From Oceanobacillus rekensis (GTDB lineage: Bacteria; Bacillota; Bacilli; Bacillales; Amphibacillaceae), in NCBI RefSeq assembly GCF_002153375.1, contig NZ_MTBQ01000004.1, forward strand, positions 372,001 to 436,000: a DNA stretch of 64,000 nt. Reading direction: 5' to 3'. The stretch's first letter is position 1; the number at the start of each line of letters is the position of its first letter. The position numbers and the translations under genes are program-made. The notes under the pieces are model-generated. The model did no database searches. It saw only the letters and a program-made list of their open reading frames with translations, and was not told where the DNA came from. This document shows, in pieces, positions 29,817 through 38,985 of this stretch.

Positions 29817-30353
29817 TCAAACTGGTGTAATATCTGCATCCATGACTGAATGCAGCAAATGTAGAGCATAATCATTATTTTCCTTTAGCTCAGATGCCAT
29901 GCAATTTTCCGGAATATGAAGATTAAATTGGTACATATAGGCATCTTGTGCAGAAAAAAGAATACATATATCTCCTGCAATTCCTGCCATAATTAGATTA
30001 GTTCTGCCCAATTCTATAAGCAATGAATGAAGAGGTGTCTGGAAAAAGGCAGAATGCTGTGGTTTAATTAGGAAGTAGTCATCATCATTATCAGGTGCAA
30101 GTGCTTCAATAATGTCATTACTTCTTTCGTTTTTACACTTGTCGATGATTTTCTGAAAGTCAGCTTGCCATAAACCATAATGATCATTAACATAAATGAT
30201 AGGAAGTTCATTTTCCTTCGCATAGTTTTTCAGTTTGATGAGATTGGGTAAGATGGCTTTCGTATTCTGGTATAGGTCATTTCCGCCATCAAAATCAAAA
30301 TCGTTTATAATATCTACAAATATAACGGCTGTATTTGAGAGTGATTGATTCAT
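29817..30353 (-). CDS. yaaI: Isochorismatase-like cysteine hydrolase YaaI
   Basis: A 178-residue member of the isochorismatase-like hydrolase superfamily. The catalytic triad can be assigned to Asp14 region (VDIINDFDF), the lysine in YFLIKPQHSAFF, and the cysteine in AGIAGDICILFSAQDAY. Substrates range from isochorismate to nicotinamide; without siderophore genes nearby the substrate is open. It precedes sleL with a 63-nt gap that carries the sigma-E-like promoter. Position next to sleL and tadA equals that of B. subtilis yaaI. The start ATG at 30353 follows AGGAGAATAGTA on its strand. Confidence 0.88.
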   Translation of the reverse strand: MNQSLSNTAVIFVDIINDFDFDGGNDLYQNTKAILPNLIKLKNYAKENELPIIYVNDHYGLWQADFQKIIDKCKNERSNDIIEALAPDNDDDYFLIKPQHSAFFQTPLHSLLIELGRTNLIMAGIAGDICILFSAQDAYMYQFNLHIPENCMASELKENNDYALHLLHSVMDADITPV

Positions 30354-30461
30354 TACTATTCTCCTTTACTAAAAGCTGTTTTCTAAAAGATTGGGATTGT
30401 GGTTCTCATCTTACTGTAAAAAAAGTGGATCGGTACTGCTCATCCACCTAAAATATTTGAT

Positions 30462-30602
30462 GCTATGGCCGTAAAGTCTATAAACTGCGATGTAAGATAA
30501 GCCTCTTCATCAACCGCTCTGGGAAATAAAATTTGCGCTTCCTAAGGCGACTGGTGAGCCACTTCATGCTGATGTATTTTATCTCGGGTTAAGAGGATTA
30601 TA
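30462..30602 (-). repeat. Modular palindromic repeat, partial copy, reversed (family A)
   Basis: Read on the minus strand, this part of the 355-nt yaaI-tadA gap gives TATTTCCCAGAGCGGTTG, preceded by GCATGAAGTGGCTCACCAG and followed by CTTATCTTAC. This is module 2 of the repeat at 10.1-10.6 kb; module 1 is missing. No gene is visible in the gap. A small separate hairpin GTGGAT/ATCCAC lies at 30424-30447. Confidence 0.7.
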
Positions 30603-30708
30603 ATTTAGAAAATATTAATTAAAATGCCTTTTTTAAAAATAAATTCCATTAGCATATTTATTACCTTTTTAATGGTAATTCAAACTATAGAAAAGTGTTG
30701 TGATTTGA

Positions 30709-31167
<459 letters not shown>

Positions 31168-31185
31168 AATAACCGTTATTTTCCA

Positions 31186-31214
31186 TTGCATTTTCCTATG
31201 AATGTCGTTATAAT
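31186..31214 (+). promoter_or_regulatory. Sigma-A promoter of the SRP RNA gene
   Basis: TTGCAT (31186-31191), 17-bp spacer, TATAAT (31209-31214), about 9 nt before the mature RNA end inferred from pairing. Confidence 0.85.
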
Positions 31215-31222
31215 AATAAATA

Positions 31223-31490
31223 CCGTGCTAGGCGGGGAGGTAGCGGTGCCCTGTACTCGCAATCCGCTATAGCGAGGTTGAATTCCCACTCAAGGTGCGG
31301 CGTTTTTATGGTCTGCCTTAAGGGAGTGGTGTTGACACCCGGGTCCTGCGCAACAGGAACCCATGAACCCTGTCAGGTCCGGAAGGAAGCAGCAGTAAGT
31401 GGAATTTTCTGTGTGCCGTAGGGAAGCCTAGGCCGAGCCATGAACTTAAGTAACGCATAGGGACGTCGCATCGACAGTGGGTGCACGGCT
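31223..31490 (+). ncRNA. scr: Signal recognition particle RNA (small cytoplasmic RNA, long Bacillus type)
   Basis: The ends pair (CCGTGC at 31223 with GCACGG at 31483-31488). The S-domain core is plain: CCTGTCAGGTCCGGAAGGAAGCAGCAGTAAG around 31371-31401, including the GGAAGC tetraloop hairpin. The 5' part contains the Alu-domain sequences GGCGGGGAGGTAGCGGTGCCCTG. At about 268 nt it is the long form typical of Bacillus. It lies between tadA and dnaX as in B. subtilis. Confidence 0.97.
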
Positions 31491-31501
31491 ACATAGTAAT
31501 C

Positions 31502-31535
31502 AAAACCTTATCATTCACTTGATAAGGTTTTCTTA
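31502..31535 (+). terminator. Terminator of SRP RNA gene
   Basis: Perfect 11-bp stem AAAACCTTATC (31502-31512)/GATAAGGTTTT (31521-31531) followed by CTTA. Confidence 0.85.
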
Positions 31536-31732
31536 TCTTTAACCGTTATAACGCGTTATGGTGATGAAATAAACTACAAGACCAAACCTTCAATGATGAC
31601 AAAAATAGAATTGTTATGTTCCTATGTGTAAATAGGAGACCAACCCTTAAGAATAACCTTCTACAACTACAATCGAAATGAAAACCTTGAAAGTGGCATT
31701 GTTTTTTAAAAAATATAATTAACCTTCCAAGG

Positions 31733-31762
31733 TTCACATTCACCCCTAAAATCGGGTATAAT
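31733..31762 (+). promoter_or_regulatory. Probable sigma-A promoter of dnaX
   Basis: TTCACA (31733-31738), 18-bp spacer, TATAAT (31757-31762), 32 nt before the dnaX start. The stretch from the SRP RNA terminator to here holds no gene that I can see. Confidence 0.65.
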
Positions 31763-31793
31763 TAGAAATAGATCATAGAGGAGAATCTGAATC

Positions 31794-33485
31794 ATGAGCT
31801 ATCAGGCATTATACCGCGTTTGGCGTCCGAGAACATTTGAGGATGTTGTTGGTCAAACACATATTACTAGAACACTGCAGAATGCAATTGAGCAGGGAAA
31901 ATTTTCGCATGCTTATTTATTTTCTGGACCAAGAGGGACAGGGAAAACAAGTGCTGCAAAGATTTTTGCTAAAACCATTAACTGTGAGCATGCACCGGTA
32001 AAAGAACCATGTAATGAATGTTCCGCATGCCGTGGCATTCAGGATGGGTCTATTTCAGATGTAATTGAAATCGATGCCGCTTCCAATACAAGTGTTGATG
32101 ATATCCGAGAAATTCGTGATAAAGTAAAATATGCTTCAAGCTCTGTACCGTATAAGGTCTATATTATTGATGAGGTACATATGATTTCCATTAACGCATT
32201 TAATGCTTTATTGAAAACATTGGAGGAGCCACCAAAACATGTTGTCTTCATTCTAGCAACGACGGAACCACATAAAATCCCATTAACGATTATTTCCAGG
32301 TGTCAGCGTTTTGATTTTAAACCAATTTCCAACAAGGCAATTGTAGATCGAATGCGAGCTATTATGGAAGCTGAAAGTATAACAGTATCAGAAGAAGCAA
32401 TGGATACAGTTGCATTAGCTGCTGAAGGTGGAATGCGGGATGCATTAAGCATTCTTGACCAGGCAATTTCCTATAGTGAGGACCAGGTCGGACTTGAAGA
32501 CGTACTGGCCGTAACTGGCGGGGTTTCACAAGGAATCCTGACTGAAATCGTTAAAGCAATGCATGAAAAAAATGTAGAAGATGCCTTAAAGTTATTAGAT
32601 GATTTGATTCAACGTGGAAAAGACCCTGGTAGATTTGTGTATGATCTCATTTATTTCATGCGTGATTTACTCTTGTTTAAGAGTGCGCCAACTTTGGAAG
32701 GACTACTTGAACGTGCGAGAGTCGATGAGAGTTTCCTTGCTCTAGCAGAATCTGTAACAACCGAGTGGATTCAAGATGCGATCATGCAACTGAACCAATG
32801 CCAGCAGGAAATTAAATGGACTAACAGCCCAAAGGTTTTTATTGAAATTACCGTATTAACAATTACCAATCGCTATCATACGGAAGAACAACAACCGACC
32901 GCAACTTCAGTGGATGCGGAATTAGTTTCAAGACTCAGTAATAAAATGGCTCAACTGGAAAAAGAAATATCTAACCTAAAAGAAAACCCGGTTGCACCGG
33001 CACAACCGCAAGCTGCCAAGGAGAAAAGAAGGCAGCCGGCAAGATCATCTAAAAATGGATATAAAATACCGTTTGAACGCATCCGTGATGTGCTCAGCCA
33101 AGCTGAAAAACCTGCACTTAAGCAAGTGCAATCACAGTGGGCTAATTTTCTAAGTAAGTTAAAGACAATAAATGCACCTGCACATGCTACAATACAAGAT
33201 AGTAAGCCTGCAGCAGCGTCCACAGATACACTAGTTGTTGCATTTAAATATGAAATCCACTGTTCCTTGTTTTTAGACAACAGGGAAACAGTTGAATCCG
33301 TACTTGCCAGTGTAATGGATAATCAATTGACCATTATTCCAATTCCAGATAAAGATTGGACAGAGTTACGTACGGAATATATAAACAAACAAGACAAGCC
33401 AAAAATCGACCAAGATCAAGCAGACCCTATCGTAGAAGAAGCCAAAAAACTCTTTGGCGAAGAACTAATAGAAATCCATGAATGA
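31794..33485 (+). CDS. dnaX: DNA polymerase III subunit gamma/tau
   Basis: DnaX is the clamp-loader motor that also dimerises the polymerase. The 563-residue length equals that of B. subtilis. Walker A is GPRGTGKTSAAKIF near residue 45; the zinc cysteines are in CEHAPVKEPCNECSAC; Walker B is VYIIDEVHM; the SRC arginine-finger motif is IISRCQRF. After about residue 380 a low-complexity linker (QPQAAKEKRRQPARSSKNGYK) leads to the tau C-terminal domain. No frameshift signal for a short gamma form was evident. It is followed by ebfC and recR. Confidence 0.97.
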   Translation: MSYQALYRVWRPRTFEDVVGQTHITRTLQNAIEQGKFSHAYLFSGPRGTGKTSAAKIFAKTINCEHAPVKEPCNECSACRGIQDGSISDVIEIDAASNTSVDDIREIRDKVKYASSSVPYKVYIIDEVHMISINAFNALLKTLEEPPKHVVFILATTEPHKIPLTIISRCQRFDFKPISNKAIVDRMRAIMEAESITVSEEAMDTVALAAEGGMRDALSILDQAISYSEDQVGLEDVLAVTGGVSQGILTEIVKAMHEKNVEDALKLLDDLIQRGKDPGRFVYDLIYFMRDLLLFKSAPTLEGLLERARVDESFLALAESVTTEWIQDAIMQLNQCQQEIKWTNSPKVFIEITVLTITNRYHTEEQQPTATSVDAELVSRLSNKMAQLEKEISNLKENPVAPAQPQAAKEKRRQPARSSKNGYKIPFERIRDVLSQAEKPALKQVQSQWANFLSKLKTINAPAHATIQDSKPAAASTDTLVVAFKYEIHCSLFLDNRETVESVLASVMDNQLTIIPIPDKDWTELRTEYINKQDKPKIDQDQADPIVEEAKKLFGEELIEIHE

Positions 33486-33548
33486 TGAAGGAAAGTTAAA
33501 GCGGGCTTGCCCGGAAAATTAAAGCAATAATATAAGGAGGTATTTTCC

Positions 33549-33863
33549 ATGAAGGGAAATATGAACAATATGATGAAGCAAATGCAAAAAATGCAAAAGA
33601 AAATGATGCAGGCACAGGATGAGTTACATGAAGAGTCATTCGAAGCATCTGCAGGTGGCGGAATGGTTACTGTTATCGCTAATGGGAAAAAGGAAATTAT
33701 AGATGTGCAAATCAAAGAAGAAGTAGTAGACCCAGATGATATTGAAATGCTTCAAGATTTGATTCTTGCAGCAACAAATGATGTATTGAAGCAAATTGAC
33801 GATAAGACAAACTCAACGATGGGACAGTTTACGAAAGGGTTAAATATGCCTGGCATGTTCTAA
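33549..33863 (+). CDS. ebfC: YbaB/EbfC family nucleoid-associated protein
   Basis: A 104-residue DNA-binding protein of the YbaB/EbfC family. It opens with a methionine- and lysine-rich amphipathic helix ([22 protein letters not shown]), followed by the conserved [21 protein letters not shown] and the dimer core [22 protein letters not shown]. Family members form tweezer-like dimers that bind DNA, and the gene is almost always between dnaX and recR, as here. The ATG at 33549 follows AAGGAGGTATTTTCC. A strong hairpin without T tract separates it from recR. Confidence 0.94.
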   Translation: MKGNMNNMMKQMQKMQKKMMQAQDELHEESFEASAGGGMVTVIANGKKEIIDVQIKEEVVDPDDIEMLQDLILAATNDVLKQIDDKTNSTMGQFTKGLNMPGMF

Positions 33864-33912
33864 TCTATGGAATAAAAGTGGAAAAGAAGTTGTTAGCTTC
33901 TCGGGTCCACGC

Positions 33913-33950
33913 ATATGTAGCTACCCGGTTTTTACCGGGTAGCTATGTAT
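33913..33950 (+). other. Strong hairpin in the ebfC-recR gap
   Basis: TAGCTACCCGGT (33918-33929) pairs perfectly with ACCGGGTAGCTA (33934-33945) around a TTTT loop, and the stem can be extended outward through G-T and A-T pairs. No T tract follows, and the recR ribosome-binding site starts 7 nt after it, so a simple terminator is unlikely. Confidence 0.7.
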
Positions 33951-33970
33951 AGTAGTAGGAGGCAATCTTG

Positions 33971-34567
33971 ATGTATTATCCAGAACCAATATCGAAGTTG
34001 ATTGACAGTTTTACCAAATTGCCTGGGATTGGACCGAAAACCGCTGTCCGCTTGGCATTTTTTGTTTTGAATATGAAAGATGACGATGTACTTAACTTTG
34101 CAAATGCATTGGTAAATGCTAAAAGGGAACTTTCACATTGTCCGATTTGCGGTCATATTACAGATCAAGACCCATGTGCAATTTGTCAGGACACTTCTCG
34201 TGATAATTCCGTTATTTGTGTTGTCCAAGATCCAAAAGATGTCATCGCAATGGAAAAAATGAAGGAATTTCACGGGAAGTACCATGTTCTTCATGGGGCA
34301 ATCTCTCCGATGGATGGCATTGGTCCGGAAGATATCAATGTTCCTGATTTGCTCAATCGACTGAAAGATGAAGAAGTGAAGGAAATAATTCTTGCTACCA
34401 ATCCAAATATCGAGGGTGAAGCAACAGCAATGTATATTTCACGCCTTGTGAAACCATCAGGAATACGTACGACAAGAATTGCCCATGGTCTGCCTGTTGG
34501 TGGAGATTTGGAATATGCAGATGAGGTAACATTATCGAAAGCATTAGAGGGTAGAAGAGATGTATAG
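33971..34567 (+). CDS. recR: Recombination mediator protein RecR
   Basis: RecR forms a ring that with RecO and RecF loads RecA on gapped DNA. The 198-residue length equals B. subtilis RecR. Domains in order are the helix-hairpin-helix ([15 protein letters not shown]), the zinc finger [18 protein letters not shown], and the TOPRIM domain ([15 protein letters not shown] to [12 protein letters not shown]). The start is the ATG at 33971, 8 nt after AGGAGG; a TTG at 33968 is in frame but too close. Downstream lies yaaL, 39 nt away. Confidence 0.97.
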   Translation: MYYPEPISKLIDSFTKLPGIGPKTAVRLAFFVLNMKDDDVLNFANALVNAKRELSHCPICGHITDQDPCAICQDTSRDNSVICVVQDPKDVIAMEKMKEFHGKYHVLHGAISPMDGIGPEDINVPDLLNRLKDEEVKEIILATNPNIEGEATAMYISRLVKPSGIRTTRIAHGLPVGGDLEYADEVTLSKALEGRRDV

Positions 34568-34606
34568 TTTTTAAAATTATCCTCTAATAGGAGTTAGGTG
34601 AGGAAC

Positions 34607-34819
34607 ATGGGTAAAAGGCTTACGAAAAAAGATGTGGACAACGATTTAATGAATGCAATTTTTCTAACGGAACAGGAATGGAAACAAATCCAATCCATTG
34701 TGGAAAAAAGTTTCGACCTAACACATAGTGGTATGCAGCACGAGAAACTTGCCCGGTCAAAATATTTATTTCTGCTACGTGAAGCCAGATATCGGGAAAT
34801 GAATGCAATGCGAGTTTAA
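34607..34819 (+). CDS. yaaL: YaaL family protein (DUF2508)
   Basis: A 70-residue, highly charged helical protein that occupies the place of yaaL between recR and bofA. It resembles B. subtilis YaaL in length and in the C-terminal segment KYLFLLREARYREMNAM. Function unknown. I choose the ATG at 34607, since GTGAGGAAC lies just upstream; a GTG at 34598 overlaps the ribosome-binding site. A terminator-like hairpin (34846-34888) follows. Confidence 0.82.
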   Translation: MGKRLTKKDVDNDLMNAIFLTEQEWKQIQSIVEKSFDLTHSGMQHEKLARSKYLFLLREARYREMNAMRV

Positions 34820-34845
34820 CAGTTTAACCTGAATAAACATACACC

Positions 34846-34888
34846 AAAGGCAAGGACAACGAAATTTGTTTCCTTGTCTTTTTTTATT
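34846..34888 (+). terminator. Terminator after yaaL
   Basis: AAGGCAAGGA pairs with TCCTTGTCTT around an AT-rich inner stem and is followed by TTTTTT. Confidence 0.7.
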
Positions 34889-34986
34889 TTAGGAAGTTAT
34901 ATGAACTCGGGAGAAAAGATATTAACATGTTGGAATATGGATAGGATTTATCAGTTCTTTAGTTAAATTGGAAGGGGGAGTTAAAG

Positions 34987-35374
34987 TTGAATTTAAAAGT
35001 TGGAGATATAATTAGGTTTGAACGGATATTTACAAAGGAAGATGTTGAAATGTTTATAAAAGTATCCGGGGATAAAGGTAAGCACCATACTGATCCCGAT
35101 GAACAGGGGGAGATTAGTTATTCAAGGATTGTTAACTGCTACATTACCAACAAAAATTGGTGGAGATAACAATGTACTAGCTCGTACGATGAATTTCGAG
35201 TTTTTGAGACCGGTTTTTACAGGTGATGCAATAATATGTGAAGTAACAATCGAGGAGTTTGAAAAGCAGGCTAATAATAGAATATCTATTTTGGCATCTT
35301 TCTTATGCGCAAATCAGAATGAGAAACAAGTATTGAGAGGAAGTTTTTCGGGAGTAATATTATTATCCTTCTAG
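34987..35374 (+). pseudogene. Hotdog-fold (MaoC-like) dehydratase gene with a one-base frameshift
   Basis: Two overlapping frames together encode one hotdog-fold protein of roughly 128 residues. Frame 1 gives the N-terminal half, starting LKVGDIIRFERIFTKEDVEMF, up to HHTDPDEQG. Frame 2 continues with RLVIQGLLTATLPTKIGG and a core FEFLRPVFTGDAIICEVTIEEFEKQ. The join lies in a run of five G's (35106-35110): removing one G restores a single frame. The start is TTG at 34987 after GGAAGGGGGAG. It is either a decaying gene or a base-calling error in the homopolymer. It belongs to the MaoC/FAS1-like dehydratase superfamily; the substrate is unknown. Confidence 0.8.
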
Positions 35375-35620
35375 AGGATGTTATATTTATCTTCAACTAC
35401 CATGAAGATGTTCTAAGGTGAATGAGTAATACATCTCGTAGAACATCATTACAAAACGAAAAAGTTAAATTTAAATGGAGATGAACCGTAAATAATCACT
35501 TTGGTAGATTTCTTTCCTTCAGGTGAATTGCAAGGTGACACACCTAATCATGCGGTTCTTTTTCTGCTACCTCTTTCATATGTAATAAAGAGAGCCATAT
35601 AAGAAGGGGGTTGTTTCTAG

Positions 35621-35884
35621 TTGAGTGCTTCGATCGTTATTTCCATTATTGTAGGTCTAATTATCGTTTTGCTTTTTGTTGGTGCACCAGTAAAACCGAT
35701 GAAGTTTATTGGACAGGCTACAGTAAAACTAGGAATAGGAATTTTAATTTTATTTTTCTTTAATGTTTTCGGAGGAATGCTAGGATTGCATATTCCTATT
35801 AATCTGTTTACTGCAGTAGTGTCTGGTTTTCTCGGGTTATTTGGATTGGCTTCACTAACTGCAATTCATTTATTTATCCTCTAA
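35621..35884 (+). CDS. bofA: Pro-sigma-K processing inhibitor BofA
   Basis: BofA sits in the outer forespore membrane and, with SpoIVFA, holds the SpoIVFB protease inactive until the forespore signals. The 87-residue protein has two membrane segments (IVISIIVGLIIVLLFVG and GIGILILFFFNVFGGMLG) and the conserved hydrophobic C-terminus (NLFTAVVSGFLGLFGLASL). The start is TTG at 35621; the ribosome-binding site GAAGGGGG lies 11 nt upstream. In B. subtilis an rRNA operon follows bofA; here a MITE-like repeat follows instead. Confidence 0.92.
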   Translation: MSASIVISIIVGLIIVLLFVGAPVKPMKFIGQATVKLGIGILILFFFNVFGGMLGLHIPINLFTAVVSGFLGLFGLASLTAIHLFIL

Positions 35885-35888
35885 TATG

Positions 35889-36153
35889 TGTTCAAAAAGG
35901 AGGATAAAAAGGACCGTGAAGTTCGAGGCAGCGATCCTACTTCAGTGAATTTGCTTCATAGCTTGCTTGCACCGAGGAATTTCCTTCCCCGAATACGCTT
36001 GTAGACGGAGGTGCAGAATCTATTCAACGTATGCTTTTAATACGTGAGTAAACGTTCTCGCATGCAAGGAAAAGTGTTTTTCTTTTCCAAGGAACGGAAA
36101 GGCAAGCATTCGTGAGAAATTCGATGTGTCATTTTTACCGGACTTTTTGAACA
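35889..36153. mobile_element. MITE-like repeat (family B), 265 bp
   Basis: The longest copy of the family: it begins TGTTCAAAAAGG and ends CCGGACTTTTTGAACA, so the 11-nt ends TGTTCAAAAAG/CTTTTTGAACA are perfect inverted repeats. The right 140 bp (AATACGTGAGTAAACG, TTTTTCTTTTCCAAGGAACG, TTCGATGTGTCATTTTTACC) closely match the copy at 14877-15082. There is no coding capacity. It fills the space between bofA and csfB. Confidence 0.8.
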
Positions 36154-36182
36154 TTCTCTTCTAATATTTTCAAAGTTTCCCC

Positions 36183-36211
36183 GTATAACTTCCGTAGAAT
36201 AGGAGATACTA
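36183..36211 (+). promoter_or_regulatory. Candidate sigma-F promoter of csfB
   Basis: GTATA (36183-36187), 14-bp spacer and GGAGATACTA (36202-36211), which fits the forespore sigma-F -10 pattern GGNNANANTR at each fixed position; the spacer is 1-2 bp shorter than usual. csfB is sigma-F dependent in B. subtilis. Confidence 0.5.
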
Positions 36212-36233
36212 ATTTAAAAACGGAGGTGGGGAA

Positions 36234-36425
36234 ATGGAACAGTTAAATTCATTAGGGCACTGCGGTATTTGTGAGGAAGAAAAGGCAACTGGAATTCATT
36301 TATACACGATGTTCATTTGTACAGATTGTGAGTATAATATGATTCATACCGAACCAAGGGAAGAAAAGTATAACTATTACCTAAGGAAATTAAAAAATAT
36401 CAATCAACCAAAGTTATATTCATAG
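36234..36425 (+). CDS. csfB: Anti-sigma factor CsfB (Gin)
   Basis: A 63-residue zinc-binding protein with CGIC and CTDC motifs (residues 10-13 and 28-31), the hallmark of Gin. In B. subtilis it binds sigma-G, and also sigma-E, to prevent untimely activity in the wrong compartment. The ATG at 36234 follows CGGAGGTGGGGAA, and a sigma-F-like promoter lies upstream. A terminator follows at 36469. The neighbours xpaC and yaaN, which follow csfB in B. subtilis, are not present; yaaO comes next. Confidence 0.9.
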   Translation: MEQLNSLGHCGICEEEKATGIHLYTMFICTDCEYNMIHTEPREEKYNYYLRKLKNINQPKLYS

Positions 36426-36468
36426 AGCTGTCCGTGGATATTTATACTATCTACCATAGAAATATGGA

Positions 36469-36493
36469 AGTCTTTGCTTGCAAAGGCTTTTTT
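36469..36493 (+). terminator. Terminator after csfB
   Basis: AGTCTTTGC (36469-36477) pairs with GCAAAGGCT (36480-36488, one G-T pair) followed by TTTTTTT; the loop must open slightly because only two bases separate the arms. Confidence 0.7.
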
Positions 36494-36539
36494 TGTTGCC
36501 TTAGTATGAAAGTACAAAATCCAGAAAGGAACTAAAATT

Positions 36540-37949
36540 ATGAAACAGGATCACTACAGAATGCCTCTTTTTCAAAAACTAAAGCAATTCACTGCTGAAC
36601 AGCCATTATCCTTTCATGTACCGGGACATAAAAATGGAACATTGTTTCATGGGGATGCTGTAGGTTATTTTGAAAATATTTTAAAGTTAGATATGACCGA
36701 ACTTCCTGGCTTGGATGATCTTCATGCACCTACCGAGGCAATCGCTGAAGCAGAGCAATTAGCAGCTGATTTCTTCAAGGCTGATGATACTTTCTTTCTT
36801 GTTGGTGGCAGTACTGCGGGGAATTTAGCGATGGTTTTGGCAACATGTTCTGCTGGGGATAAGATAATTGTGCAGCGTAATTGTCATAAATCGATTATGA
36901 ATGCATTAGAATTAAGTGGGGGTAGACCTGTATTCATTGCTCCTATCTATGATGACATCGTTGAACGGTACACGAATCCAGATATATCTGTATTAGAAGA
37001 GGCTTTAAGTAAGCATCCGGATGCAAAAGCATTAGTATTAACTTATCCGGACTATTTTGGAAAAACGTATCCAATAAAGGAAATGATTGAGCTCGCACAT
37101 AGCTACGACATTCCTGTTCTTGTGGATGAAGCGCATGGTGTACATTTTTCACTTGGCAAACCATTTCCTGCATCTGCATTGGATTTAGGTGCTGATGTTG
37201 TCGTTCAATCGGCACATAAAATGGCCCCTGCTATGACAATGGCTTCCTTTTTACATATCAGATCAACTTTAATCAAAAAAGAAAGGGTCGCACACTTTCT
37301 ACAAATGATCCAATCCAGTAGCCCTTCTTATCCACTAATGGCATCGCTGGATATAGCACGGTCCTTTTTAGCGACATTAAAGAAAGAAGAGATAAATTCA
37401 ATTATGGAGAGTGTATCAACTGTAAGGGAGATTTTACACGACTCCAGTTTTGGTCATGTACTGCCGACCGATGACCCATTAAAAATAACGTTTCACGTGA
37501 AACAAGCGTTTTCGGCAGGTCAAGTGGCTAATTTACTGGAGGTGGGGAACGTTTATCCGGAGCTAGTAACACATAACCAAATTTTGTTCATACATGGGAT
37601 TTCCCCATTTGAACAGGTAGAAGCATTTAAGAAAATAATAAAAAGCATTGGGGAACAATTAAAAAATCATACAAATCATGCTACAATAGAGATAGGAAAG
37701 CTTTTTTCAGAACCAATTCAAGAATTGGCTTTATCCTATCAAACAATGAACATATTACCATATAAACTCGTACCTTTTAAAGAAGGCATCGGTCATATAG
37801 CAGCTGAGGCGGTTATTCCATATCCGCCTGGGATTCCCTTCATTCTTAAAGGTGAAAAAATCACAGCAGCACATATTGCAACAATGGAACAACTTCGCGA
37901 ACAAGGAATACGAATCCAGCAGCGTGAAGAGGGCATCAAGATTTATTGA
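36540..37949 (+). CDS. yaaO: Orn/Lys/Arg decarboxylase family PLP enzyme YaaO
   Basis: A 469-residue fold-type I PLP enzyme of the Orn/Lys/Arg decarboxylase group. It begins with PLSFHVPGHKNG, has the PLP-phosphate region GGSTAGNLA, the aspartate of VLVDEAHGVHF and the PLP lysine in VVQSAHKMAPAMTMAS (about residue 226). The C-terminal segment IAAEAVIPYPPGIPFILKGEKIT is the small domain. B. subtilis has YaaO at this locus and SpeA elsewhere; which amino acid is decarboxylated here cannot be read. It is followed by tmk 21 nt downstream and may be translated from the same message. Confidence 0.9.
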   Translation: MKQDHYRMPLFQKLKQFTAEQPLSFHVPGHKNGTLFHGDAVGYFENILKLDMTELPGLDDLHAPTEAIAEAEQLAADFFKADDTFFLVGGSTAGNLAMVLATCSAGDKIIVQRNCHKSIMNALELSGGRPVFIAPIYDDIVERYTNPDISVLEEALSKHPDAKALVLTYPDYFGKTYPIKEMIELAHSYDIPVLVDEAHGVHFSLGKPFPASALDLGADVVVQSAHKMAPAMTMASFLHIRSTLIKKERVAHFLQMIQSSSPSYPLMASLDIARSFLATLKKEEINSIMESVSTVREILHDSSFGHVLPTDDPLKITFHVKQAFSAGQVANLLEVGNVYPELVTHNQILFIHGISPFEQVEAFKKIIKSIGEQLKNHTNHATIEIGKLFSEPIQELALSYQTMNILPYKLVPFKEGIGHIAAEAVIPYPPGIPFILKGEKITAAHIATMEQLREQGIRIQQREEGIKIY

Positions 37950-37970
37950 TATCATGAAGGGGACACATAT

Positions 37971-38597
37971 ATGAGTGGTTATTTTATTACATTTGAAGGT
38001 GGCGAGGGCGCAGGTAAAACATCTATTCTTCACGCCATTTACACAAAACTAAAAGATCTGGGATATGATGTACTAGCAACACGCGAACCAGGTGGAATTG
38101 AAATCGCCGAGCAAATTCGCAAGGTCATTCTCGATCCAGATCATACCGAAATGGATGAGCGAACAGAGGCCTTATTATATGCCGCTGCACGGAGGCAACA
38201 TTTAGCGGAGAAGGTGTTACCAGCGCTTAACCAAGGGAAAATCATTCTTTGTGACCGTTTTATTGATAGCAGTCTTGCGTATCAAGGGCATGCACGGGGG
38301 CTTGGAATGGATGAAGTCTTTTCCATTAATCAATTTGCCATCAAGGATTGTATGCCAAACTTAACTTTGTTTTTTGATATCGGGCCAAAGAAGGGTTTAG
38401 ATCGTATCGCAGCGAATAAAGATAGAGAGAGAAATCGTCTCGATCTTGAAAATCTAAAGTTTCATAAATTGGTATATGAAGGATATACGATTCTCACAGA
38501 CAGATTTCCCGACCGTATTCAAACAATTAATGCAGACCAATCCATGGAGGCTGTAGAGCAAGCCGCTTTCGATTGTATTATCTCTCATATAAACTAA
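37971..38597 (+). CDS. tmk: Thymidylate kinase
   Basis: Tmk phosphorylates dTMP to dTDP. The 208-residue protein has the P-loop [11 protein letters not shown] at residues 7-17, the DR motif and dTMP site in [24 protein letters not shown], and a lid around [12 protein letters not shown]. The ATG at 37971 follows GAAGGGGACACAT. It opens the tmk-darA-yaaR-holB-ricT-yabA cluster that is conserved throughout Bacillus. Confidence 0.97.
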   Translation: MSGYFITFEGGEGAGKTSILHAIYTKLKDLGYDVLATREPGGIEIAEQIRKVILDPDHTEMDERTEALLYAAARRQHLAEKVLPALNQGKIILCDRFIDSSLAYQGHARGLGMDEVFSINQFAIKDCMPNLTLFFDIGPKKGLDRIAANKDRERNRLDLENLKFHKLVYEGYTILTDRFPDRIQTINADQSMEAVEQAAFDCIISHIN

Positions 38598-38942
<345 letters not shown>

Positions 38943-38985
38943 TGAAATAATCATAGAGTAACTTCTAGAAAGGGGGGCTGAGCCG

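Noticed and set aside
35407-35447. GATGTTCTA/TAGAACATC hairpin after the frameshifted hotdog gene
   Set aside because: 9-bp stem with a 23-nt loop and no T tract; not convincing as a terminator, no other role visible.
35576-35603. Sigma-E-like promoter TCATATG-N13-CATATAAG before bofA
   Set aside because: The predicted transcription start would lie at or after the bofA ribosome-binding site GAAGGGGG (35603-35610), and the -10 misses its last T.
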